A DNA stretch of 6,329 nt. It comes from Bacteroidales bacterium UBA1736 (GTDB taxonomy: Bacteria > Bacteroidota > Bacteroidia > Bacteroidales > UBA932). The DNA lies in the NCBI GenBank assembly GCA_002315825.1, contig DCIC01000144.1:73860-80188 (forward strand). The letters run 5' to 3'. The position numbers and the translations under genes are program-made. The notes beneath the pieces are model-generated. The model worked only from the letters and a program-made list of their open reading frames with translations, was not told where the DNA came from and did not search any database. Every line of letters begins with the position of its first letter. The stretch's first letter is position 1. This document shows positions 1-6,135 of the stretch, in pieces.

Positions 1-644
1 TGCTGCTCCAGCCAGTCAATGGACTCTGCATCCAGATGGTTGGTGGGCTCGTCCAAAAGAAGGACATCGGGCTCCTGAAGCAAGAGCCGGCACAGGGCGA
101 CTCTTCGCCTCTCTCCTCCGGACAGATGCTCGGCACTCTGGTCCGGCTCCGGGCAGCGCAGTGCATCCATTGCCTGCTCCAAGCGGTTGTCCAGATTCCA
201 AAGGTCTTTGGCGTCTATCTCATCCTGGAGGACGGCCTGCCTGTCGAAGAGTTTCTGCATCTTGTCAGGGTCTTCATAATATTCAGGGAGTCCGAATTTG
301 TCATTGATGGCTTCATACTCTTTCATCAAGTCCACATACTCCTGTACTCCTTCCTGAACGATTTCCCTGACTGTCTTGCCTGGGTCGAGATAGGGATCCT
401 GTGGAAGATAGCCCACTGTATATCCGGGAGCGAACACAACCTGTCCCTGGTATTGAGTGTCGAGTCCGGCGATAATCTTCATCAATGTTGATTTACCGGA
501 TCCGTTGAGACCGATGATACCGATTTTGGCACCATAGAAAAAGGATAGGTAGATGTTTTTGAGGACTTGTTTGTTGTTTTGCTCGATGGTCTTGTTCAAT
601 CCGACCATAGAGAAAATGATTTGTCTTTCTTCTCCGCCTGCCAT
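1..644 (-). CDS. ettA: Energy-dependent translational throttle protein EttA (ABC-F ATPase), partial: N-terminal 214 residues
   Basis: ABC-F family ATPase that binds the ribosomal E site and couples early elongation to the ATP/ADP ratio (known for E. coli EttA); it is cytosolic and has no membrane segment. Seen here is the first ATPase domain: Walker A GLNGSGKST (residues 45-53), Q-loop YLPQDP (79-84), an inserted charged helical stretch at about 95-160 that corresponds to the EttA 'arm', the signature LSGGERRRVALCRLL (about 174-188), and Walker B plus D-loop DVLLLDEPTNHLD (193-205). The LSFF.GAKIG segment and the intact signature and Walker B runs are strongly EttA-like, rather than like other ABC-F members such as Uup or YheS. 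The start is the ATG at 644 (MAGGEERQ...), 33 bases after the ridA stop, with no clear Shine-Dalgarno. A second in-frame ATG at residue 13 is possible but would cut into the beginning of the domain. The gene runs off the left edge, so the linker and second ATPase domain are not visible. It is probably co-transcribed with ridA. Confidence 0.95.
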   Translation of the reverse strand, partial: MAGGEERQIIFSMVGLNKTIEQNNKQVLKNIYLSFFYGAKIGIIGLNGSGKSTLMKIIAGLDTQYQGQVVFAPGYTVGYLPQDPYLDPGKTVREIVQEGVQEYVDLMKEYEAINDKFGLPEYYEDPDKMQKLFDRQAVLQDEIDAKDLWNLDNRLEQAMDALRCPEPDQSAEHLSGGERRRVALCRLLLQEPDVLLLDEPTNHLDAESIDWLEQ

Positions 645-677
645 ATGTGTGTATTGTAATAGTGTTATTATAAGAGA

Positions 678-1052
678 CTATTTTCCTGCGACAGCGTCAA
701 TCTCAACCAAGGCACCTTTGGGAAGGGCGGCAACCTGATAGCAGATCCTTGAAGGCTTGTCTGAGGGGAAGTACTCGGCATAGACTGCATTCATTGCTGC
801 AAAATCTTTTATATCTGAAAGCAGAACGGTAGTCTTGACAACATCATCCCCGCTGAGTCCGGCTTCTTTGAGAATGGCGAAGATATTATCAAGAGATGCT
901 CTCGTTTGGGCCTCAATCCCTTCAGGAATGGTCCCGGTAGAGGGAATGATGGGCAGTTGACCTGAAAGATACAGTGTCCCGTTCAATTCGACAGCCTGAG
1001 AGTATGGCCCTACTGCCGCCGGAGCTTTGGGTGTGCTGATGATTTTTTTCAT
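678..1052 (-). CDS. ridA: RidA family 2-iminobutanoate/2-iminopropanoate deaminase
   Basis: Small cytosolic enzyme of the RidA/YjgF/YER057c/UK114 family. It hydrolyses the reactive imines and enamines (such as 2-aminoacrylate) released by PLP-dependent dehydratases, which protects PLP enzymes from damage. The 124-residue length is typical. Visible family features are the start APAAVGPYSQAV (about 11-21, with Tyr17), the LSGQLP segment (29-34), SLDNIFAIL (53-61), VVKTTVLLSDI.DFAAMN (71-88), and the diagnostic PSRICYQVA.LPKGALVEIDAVA (100-122) containing the substrate-carboxylate-binding Arg102, Cys104 and Glu117. The presence of Arg102 supports an active archetypal RidA rather than a non-deaminating Rid paralogue. 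ATG at 1052 follows the stop of the upstream barrel gene by 15 bases, and ettA begins 33 bases after the ridA stop, so it probably lies in a polycistronic message. The family call is secure; the symbol is by analogy with E. coli RidA. Confidence 0.96.
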   Translation of the reverse strand: MKKIISTPKAPAAVGPYSQAVELNGTLYLSGQLPIIPSTGTIPEGIEAQTRASLDNIFAILKEAGLSGDDVVKTTVLLSDIKDFAAMNAVYAEYFPSDKPSRICYQVAALPKGALVEIDAVAGK

Positions 1053-1067
1053 ATCAGGTACGGTGAA

Positions 1068-1757
1068 CTACAGATTCAGGGTTATACCTACAGTGATGAC
1101 ATTCCTGTCTCCCACTTCTGCTGAAGATTTGAAAGAAGGAGTGATTCTGTATTTGACAAAGAAACCAACAAGGTCATATGCGGCACCGATTTCGGCACTT
1201 GCTCCAAGCTGGTTGAACCCGCTGATCCTCTCTTTATGCTTTCCTGTTTCATAGCCTTTGAATTTGGAGATAGAAGTGGTGAGCATCTCTCCCATAATAT
1301 TGGCATAAATTTTCAGGTCCCCGTGATTGAAGGCGAGTCCAAGGGGAATCCCCAGATAGTCCGCCCTCATCTTACTTTTCTTGCAGTCGGAATTGGGATA
1401 TCCCACTATTGCGTCGCCGACATTTGTAAAATAAAGGTTCTTGTCGCTGACATAGTTCTCGAAGCTCCAGCTCAAAGCAGTGTGGAAGCAAAGGGAACCG
1501 CTGCGGTTGAGGGCTACATCAAGAGCGATCATATCCATTGAGAATTCGAAACTCTTGCCCATACTCATAGACATAATACCGTCATCGGGTATCATATTGG
1601 AGAATCCGAATCCGAATTTATTGAAGAATGAGACATCAACGATATCATCCTTGAAGATGTTGGGACTGTACTTCTCTCTGTAATAATGGTAATCTGTACG
1701 TGCAAAGGCCTGGAATGCCAGAAGCGATAATATCGCTGTGATAATTACTTTTTTCAT
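1068..1757 (-). CDS. Small outer-membrane beta-barrel protein (porin-like, function unknown)
   Basis: A 229-residue exported protein. Residues 1-19 form a clear signal peptide (MKKVIITAILSLLAFQAFA, Lys-rich start, hydrophobic core, AFA cleavage site). The remainder is rich in alternating polar/aromatic strands (for example FGFGFSNM, FEFSMDMIALDVAL, YLGIPLGLAFNHGDLKIYANIMGEML, GASAEIGAAYDLVGFFVKYRITPSF) and ends in a final strand NVITVGITLNL. This is the layout of an 8- to 10-stranded outer-membrane barrel of the kind grouped as OMP_b-brl in Bacteroidota. I see no catalytic motif and cannot assign a ligand. The ATG at 1757 is chosen because the signal peptide begins there. The frame stays open to 1838, but only with a TTG start and a non-signal-like charged leader. 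It lies 82 bases after the glycosidase-like gene and 15 bases before ridA. It may belong functionally with the glycosidase/Omp85 pair, but this is inference from position only. Confidence 0.82.
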   Translation of the reverse strand: MKKVIITAILSLLAFQAFARTDYHYYREKYSPNIFKDDIVDVSFFNKFGFGFSNMIPDDGIMSMSMGKSFEFSMDMIALDVALNRSGSLCFHTALSWSFENYVSDKNLYFTNVGDAIVGYPNSDCKKSKMRADYLGIPLGLAFNHGDLKIYANIMGEMLTTSISKFKGYETGKHKERISGFNQLGASAEIGAAYDLVGFFVKYRITPSFKSSAEVGDRNVITVGITLNL

Positions 1758-1765
1758 ATTCGGTT

Positions 1766-1796
1766 TTATTTTTAGTTTCAAGATGTGTAAAAATAA
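1766..1796. repeat. Perfect 9-bp A/T inverted repeat just upstream of the barrel gene
   Basis: TTATTTTTA at 1766-1774 is followed by a 13-base spacer and its exact reverse complement TAAAAATAA at 1788-1796. It lies within the 82-base gap between the glycosidase stop and the barrel gene ATG, ending 8 bases before that ATG (minus strand). In RNA it would be a weak all-A/U stem next to the ribosome-binding region. As DNA it could be an operator. It lacks a GC stem and so is not a standard terminator. The pattern is certain; any function is unproven, and A/T-rich spacers give such repeats by chance fairly often. Confidence 0.45.
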
Positions 1797-1839
1797 GGCA
1801 ATTTCTGCTTTTATGGAATACTTGGATGCGGATTTCAAC

Positions 1840-4638
1840 TTATCGGATTAAGTACCAATTATATCCGTTAGCCTCAATGCGGACCTGTATCTCAATATTG
1901 TTCTGATGATCCATTTTGTGCTTTATGGGTTTGCTGTCCTGCTCTGAAACAGATGCTGATCCTCTGAGCCCGGTATAATAGAGGGGGACAGTGATGGTCC
2001 TAGTGATAGGCTCATCGGTGGGATTGAATACCATAAGAAATCCTTTGTCTTCAAGGCTAGGATTGACGTGGAGGAACCCGTCCCAGTCGCGTCCGTCAGG
2101 ACGTCGGATATGGATAAAATCGCTGTTGAGGATGTCCCTGTACTGTTTGTACCAGTCAATGACTTCCTTTACGGTCTCTTTTGTACGCTGAGTGTCGTAT
2201 AGTCTGAACCCTCGGTAGCAGGCCTGTACTCCGGATCCGTAGTTCTGCATCATATGGGCCTTGTAGTAGTCGAGATGCTCGTCCAGAGGCTCCAGAGTGG
2301 CGGCTGCACCGCCTCCGTGGTACTGGACGAGGGGGACAAAGGTCCAGCTGTTGGTCGGGGTCCTTCGCCAAAGTCCGTCATAGATATTTTGACGGCCCAG
2401 CACTATCTGTCTGTCGCGGGGGAGCGACCAATTGACTTCGCGGTATCCCACGCTGCTCTTGTTGGTCCCGACGAGTCTGTATCCGTCATCGGGGACATTC
2501 ATATAGATACCGTTGGCACACATCCACCGGTACATTGTCTTGATTACACTGTTCTGTTTCCATTGTGAGTCTTCCAATCCGCTGTGATGTGCGTGATCCG
2601 TCGAGGCACAGGGGTCTCCAGAGTAAGAGCCGTCGTGTTCCAGGACATCCATACCGGTCTTTTCATAGAACTCTTTCATCTTCCTGAAATAGTCTTGCCC
2701 CCAATCTGAACACAGACAGGGCGAACTTCCGAAGGTCATACCTCCCCGCTTCCCGGTCTCTGGGTTAATAATGTCAACTTCATCACTTATCCACCTGCTT
2801 GCAAGAAGAGAATAGCCACCTATCTCAATACCCTTTGAATGGGCGTAGTCGGCGAATTCTTTGTATTTTCTGATATTGTCTTCGGAATCGTCCTCCATAT
2901 CAAAACCTGACCCGAAACTGAGGATGACCATTTCATAACCGGTCTCAGCGCATTGGTCGATAGCAGTTTTTACATCTTCGCTCTTGACGGAGGTGCAGTG
3001 CATGAAAATAGGATTTTCTGTTGTCCAAGGGGCGATTCTGTTGAGGAAATGTTTCTCAAACAGGCCTCGGCGCTCACGCTCGCTCCCGTCATAAGGCATA
3101 ATCCAGTTGTGGAAACTGCTGAAAGAGCCGTTGTCGGGCACCAATTCTTCGGGTCCAAGGGGGAGTTTGACCACTAATTTGCATTTTGTGAGGAGTCGGT
3201 AACTTACCTGGGAGGTGTACCTTGCATCCGTCTGCCAGTCTGTCGTAGTATATTTCGTTCCTCCCCAGTCGCTGCAGACATAGATATTCTGATCCGCTGA
3301 TCCGGACCATCCGTCAACGTTGGCTTCATATTCTACAGTGGGGAGATCCTCAAGGGTGAAATCATTGAGCATTACCGGTACACCGCTCTCGTTGAACAAT
3401 TCCAACCATTTGCCTATGATGGGGATTCCGTCATAGATTGTGTAGTGCAGCAGGATAATTACACCTTTTGCGAGCCCCGGTCCGGTAAGCTTGAATGTCA
3501 GCTCTTTGCCGGATGTGTCCCAGTCTTTGACAAGAGACCAACGTTTGTGCTTCCAATCCATCCGTTTCTGTATGTCAGAGATGGTGAAGTCAATTACTTG
3601 GAATGCACCGGGGATAGCTGTCAGCTCATCTATCCAATTGTCCCGCAAGTATCCATATTCGATTTGTCCTGCCAGTCCTCCGAGAGGATAGGTGGCGCCG
3701 TCGATGGTGACTGACCCTTCTGTGGCTACTGTCCGGAGGATGGATTCTCCTGTCATCAGGTTGCGGATATCGATTGTGGACAGATTGGGAAGTACCCTGA
3801 ACGAACGGCTCACAAGTCCGTTGCTCATAATGATGGTCTTGCCGTCTTTGGACTTGCCTATGGATGATACGAAATCCTTATCGTCTATCAGCCAGTCTTT
3901 AGAAGGCTTTACTGATGGAAGTGATATCTGGGGGAGAGATGAGATCTTGTCGGAAAGGGCCTTGGCAAGTTCTTTGTCCAGCTCATCGGCCGGGGAGATG
4001 AAGTCTGGGGTGACAAGGGTAGGGGGTATTTCAAAATAATCGAATTGGGCATCCAAAAGGTCGACGTGGTCTGAGCTGATGCCATCGCCACCATCACTGA
4101 TGATGATTTCAAATACCTTGACTCCGGAGGTTTTGATAACTATCTCCTTTGGATCTTCACCCTGGCGGATTACGCTTGTGGAATATAGCTCTTTTCCGTC
4201 TCCGACAAATCTGATATCCACGCTGCCTTTTGAAACAGTCCCTTCGGATGATGCTATTCCAAGGAAATGCTTGCCCTCCTCGGGGCTGGAATACAATATT
4301 TTAGTCCCGTCCACGAGCGGAACTTGGATAAGACTTCTGTCTGAATAAGAAATATTGTTGTCATTGACTCCGGCCTTGCAGGAAAATTCCGAGCAATCAC
4401 CCATCAACACGAACTTCAGCCGGCAAGGGGCCTGGAATCCTACTCCATTCTTATACACCCGACCGGCGATTCTCAATTCTTCTCCAGTGACCGACTTGTT
4501 TTTTGAGGGGGCACCATAGGCTTGCTCCACCTTAGACAGGTCGAGATCTGCAAGATTGACTTTGCTTTGAGCAGCGCAGGGAAAGAAAACGCTCAGGCAT
4601 AGGGGCAGGAGGAGTAGAAATGAGGGTCTGATATGCAT
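1840..4638 (-). CDS. Secreted NPCBM-domain glycoside hydrolase-like protein (clan GH-D / alpha-galactosidase-like TIM barrel)
   Basis: A 932-residue exported protein. Residues 1-23 are a signal peptide ending at CAAQ; Cys21 is not in a good lipobox. An NPCBM carbohydrate-binding module spans about 26-204: the pattern NGVGFQAP (64-71), then F.CKAGVND (85-93), then VRFVGDGKELY-like text (141-152) and ISDGGDGISSDHVDLLDAQF (180-199) is the family's signature. Residues about 265-500 look like the N-terminal beta-sandwich found in GH36-type enzymes (ISNGLVSRSFR-like at 271-281, YPLGGL at 317-322). Residues about 540-840 look like a TIM barrel: MVILSFGSGF (570-579), SKGIEIGGYSL (601-611), GMDVLEHDGSYSGDPC (662-677), IYMNVPDDGY (711-720), GYREVNWSLPR (731-741), YHGGGAAATLEPL (773-785). 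A C-terminal beta domain follows (about 853-932). By position Asp669 resembles the GH27/GH36 nucleophile (compare the KYD/KWD strand end). The acid/base is unclear; Asp717, Asp718 or Glu734 are candidates. The substrate is unknown; an alpha-linked sugar is an inference. It starts 12 bases after the Omp85-like gene and is probably co-transcribed with it. Confidence 0.85.
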   Translation of the reverse strand: MHIRPSFLLLLPLCLSVFFPCAAQSKVNLADLDLSKVEQAYGAPSKNKSVTGEELRIAGRVYKNGVGFQAPCRLKFVLMGDCSEFSCKAGVNDNNISYSDRSLIQVPLVDGTKILYSSPEEGKHFLGIASSEGTVSKGSVDIRFVGDGKELYSTSVIRQGEDPKEIVIKTSGVKVFEIIISDGGDGISSDHVDLLDAQFDYFEIPPTLVTPDFISPADELDKELAKALSDKISSLPQISLPSVKPSKDWLIDDKDFVSSIGKSKDGKTIIMSNGLVSRSFRVLPNLSTIDIRNLMTGESILRTVATEGSVTIDGATYPLGGLAGQIEYGYLRDNWIDELTAIPGAFQVIDFTISDIQKRMDWKHKRWSLVKDWDTSGKELTFKLTGPGLAKGVIILLHYTIYDGIPIIGKWLELFNESGVPVMLNDFTLEDLPTVEYEANVDGWSGSADQNIYVCSDWGGTKYTTTDWQTDARYTSQVSYRLLTKCKLVVKLPLGPEELVPDNGSFSSFHNWIMPYDGSERERRGLFEKHFLNRIAPWTTENPIFMHCTSVKSEDVKTAIDQCAETGYEMVILSFGSGFDMEDDSEDNIRKYKEFADYAHSKGIEIGGYSLLASRWISDEVDIINPETGKRGGMTFGSSPCLCSDWGQDYFRKMKEFYEKTGMDVLEHDGSYSGDPCASTDHAHHSGLEDSQWKQNSVIKTMYRWMCANGIYMNVPDDGYRLVGTNKSSVGYREVNWSLPRDRQIVLGRQNIYDGLWRRTPTNSWTFVPLVQYHGGGAAATLEPLDEHLDYYKAHMMQNYGSGVQACYRGFRLYDTQRTKETVKEVIDWYKQYRDILNSDFIHIRRPDGRDWDGFLHVNPSLEDKGFLMVFNPTDEPITRTITVPLYYTGLRGSASVSEQDSKPIKHKMDHQNNIEIQVRIEANGYNWYLIR

Positions 4639-4650
4639 TTTGCTGCTGTA

Positions 4651-6015
4651 TTAGAATAGATAACCTACGTTGACATAAAAGGCTCCGGTGCCATCCTGAT
4701 TGTGAAGAGGACTGTTCTTCAGGAAGTGACTCAGAGGTGTACCATATTCGGCTGCGACAATGAAATTCTCGTTCATTATGAAACGGAAACCGGCTCCGAA
4801 AGTGATGTGGGGCGTGTCTTTGTCCTGGCCATATATTGCGACCGGAGTACCGGTGATGCGCTTTAGATTTGAGACATCAATGCCTTTCGTGGTGACGCTT
4901 CCATCGCTGAAACCGTTGAGGGCCAATGCGATATTCTGCTTTCCAATATGGAACTTGGCAAATCTCCAGCGGAACTCGGCATTGTATGTTGCCATATCCA
5001 ACCCCACGACCCTAGTGCGCATAATACCTCTTACTGTCTGGAATCCTCCCATTCCTTCGAAATCGCATTTCTCACCCATATTGGTTATGTATGACAGTGC
5101 ATAGAATGGTGCGCTGTTGCCGAAAGTACCTTCGTAATTGATGCGGTACGCAAATGTGAGCACATCTTCATCGACAATGGGGACATAGTGCCTCCAAGTC
5201 AGAGAGTATTTGTAGTATTGAATCTTGGAAATCCCGGGGAGGGCGGCAATGATATGTCCCTCGGCCCATATTCCTCTTGAAGGGGCGCTTTCCTTGTCGC
5301 GGGTGTCATAAACCATTCCGGCCCTCAAGCCTGCGGCATATCCTCCGTCCTTTTCTTTATCTGAGATGATTCCGGCTTGTTTGTAATAGTCGAAGAGGGT
5401 AGGAATCTCGGGGAACTTCTTTTCATCGCTCTTACCCTTGTTGATGTTGTCATAGTCAATGCTGCCGATCTTGTAGTAGTCAAAGAAGAGGCCGCCTTCC
5501 CATCTGAGCGCGGGTGTGATGACACCGAGGAAGTCTGTCCTGACTTTTACCTCATTCCTCTGCAATTTATAGAAGGGAGAGAAGATAGGTTCGCTGCTGC
5601 TCTTATCTTTTCCCTTTGCGATCTTATCGTTATCATAAAAACTTTGGTATCCGTTAAAACCATAGAAATCATAAGCCCGGTCGAGATTGACTCTTGCTGA
5701 AGAACTCCAGCGTATGCCGGGGATGAGCTCTTTGTTGTCGTATCTGAGCTGGATCAGCTGAGATCCTTTTGTAAAATATGAATATTCCAGAAAAGTCTTT
5801 GACCGATAATTCGGATATGAGCTTCCGTCTCCATAATTGAAAAGCTGGAGAACCGCTCCTATCTGAAATCCTTTGTCGGCATCATATGCCAAAGCCGGGA
5901 GCGGGCCAAAATTGTACCCTGTCTTGACAATCTGACCGTTTTCATCCACTTCATTTTTGGCAATGAGAGATAGTGATATGGTCAATAATAAAGCGGCGGT
6001 TATAAATTTTCTCAT
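4651..6015 (-). CDS. BamA/TamA (Omp85) family outer-membrane barrel protein without POTRA domains
   Basis: A 454-residue exported protein. A signal peptide covers residues 1-19 (MRKFITAALLLTISLSLIA). The rest is a beta-barrel with many aromatic strands and no room for POTRA repeats, since strand-like sequence begins by about residue 33. Omp85 features visible are GMVYDTRDKESAPSRGIWAEG (233-253), the conserved strand/loop of the surface-antigen (D15) domain; the L6-type motif VRG (328-330) within GGFQTVRGIMRTRVVG; the following strand ATYNAEFRWRF (342-352); and a terminal aromatic residue in YVNVGYLF. Omp85 relatives insert or translocate polypeptides across or into the outer membrane, but POTRA-less members are poorly understood, so transport or a structural role is open. 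ATG at 6015 directly precedes the signal peptide and has a candidate promoter 24 bases upstream. The downstream glycosidase gene starts 12 bases after its TAA, suggesting coupled expression. A patatin-type N-terminal domain, seen in some relatives, is absent. Confidence 0.88.
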   Translation of the reverse strand: MRKFITAALLLTISLSLIAKNEVDENGQIVKTGYNFGPLPALAYDADKGFQIGAVLQLFNYGDGSSYPNYRSKTFLEYSYFTKGSQLIQLRYDNKELIPGIRWSSSARVNLDRAYDFYGFNGYQSFYDNDKIAKGKDKSSSEPIFSPFYKLQRNEVKVRTDFLGVITPALRWEGGLFFDYYKIGSIDYDNINKGKSDEKKFPEIPTLFDYYKQAGIISDKEKDGGYAAGLRAGMVYDTRDKESAPSRGIWAEGHIIAALPGISKIQYYKYSLTWRHYVPIVDEDVLTFAYRINYEGTFGNSAPFYALSYITNMGEKCDFEGMGGFQTVRGIMRTRVVGLDMATYNAEFRWRFAKFHIGKQNIALALNGFSDGSVTTKGIDVSNLKRITGTPVAIYGQDKDTPHITFGAGFRFIMNENFIVAAEYGTPLSHFLKNSPLHNQDGTGAFYVNVGYLF

Positions 6016-6039
6016 AACAATTAAGAATTAATACACGTA

Positions 6040-6047
6040 CAAATATA
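6040..6047 (-). promoter_or_regulatory. Candidate Bacteroidota-type -7 promoter element for the minus-strand gene series
   Basis: On the minus strand the sequence reads TATATTTG, a full match to TAnnTTTG, the -7 element recognised by the primary sigma factor of Bacteroidota. It lies 24 bases before the ATG at 6015, which would give a leader of roughly 20 bases. No good TTTG -33 box is visible at the expected distance; that region is C-rich on this strand (about 6064-6078), so the promoter may be weak or activator dependent. Confidence 0.6.
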
Positions 6048-6089
6048 ATAATTTACTGATTATGGGTGGGGAAGGTGGATATTAATGGT

Positions 6090-6097
6090 TACATTTG
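6090..6097 (+). promoter_or_regulatory. Candidate Bacteroidota-type -7 promoter element for the divergent PHP-domain gene
   Basis: TACATTTG matches TAnnTTTG exactly and lies 38 bases before the ATG at 6136, implying a leader of about 35 bases. This placement argues against the in-frame upstream ATG at 6085, which would lie before the transcription start. No clear -33 TTTG is seen; the expected place falls in the same G-rich tract shared with the opposing promoter. Confidence 0.5.
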
Positions 6098-6115
6098 TTG
6101 AATACCTTTTGAATA
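6098..6115 (+). repeat. Direct repeat TTGAATA with 11-base period
   Basis: TTGAATA occurs at 6098-6104 and again at 6109-6115, one helical turn apart, directly downstream of the plus-strand -7 box and overlapping the likely transcription start. The arrangement would suit a regulator binding one face of the DNA, but a chance repeat in A/T-rich sequence is equally possible. Confidence 0.35.
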
Positions 6116-6135
6116 TTTCACTAAAACTATCTTTT

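Larger units (their letters stand above)
1..6036 (-). other. Predicted polycistronic unit: Omp85-like, NPCBM glycosidase, barrel protein, ridA, ettA
   Basis: Five consecutive minus-strand genes are separated by 12, 82, 15 and 33 bases, with no GC stem plus T-run terminator between them. A single message starting near 6036 is therefore plausible. The 82-base gap is the only place with room for an internal promoter. I found no clean TAnnTTTG there, but an A/T inverted repeat occupies it. The true extent past position 1 is unknown. Confidence 0.5.

Noticed and set aside
36..491. A 151-codon open frame on the plus strand opposite ettA
   Set aside because: It lies wholly antisense to an unmistakable ABC-F ATPase coding sequence and its translation has no recognisable domain; it is a shadow.
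656..669. Short palindrome TAATA-GTGT-TATTA between ridA and ettA as a terminator
   Set aside because: A 5-bp all-A/T stem with no T-run is too weak for a rho-independent terminator; the genes look co-transcribed.
1758..1838. Upstream extension of the small barrel protein to 1838, adding 27 residues
   Set aside because: It requires a TTG start and puts a charged leader in front of a clean signal peptide that begins at the ATG at 1757.
2254..2568. Antisense open frames of up to about 115 codons within the glycosidase gene
   Set aside because: They overlap conserved blocks of the 932-residue protein, have no domain or start context of their own, and are expected by chance opposite a long gene.
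6085..6135. Earlier in-frame ATG (6085) for the PHP-domain gene
   Set aside because: It lies upstream of the candidate -7 box and would place 17 residues ahead of a good signal peptide.
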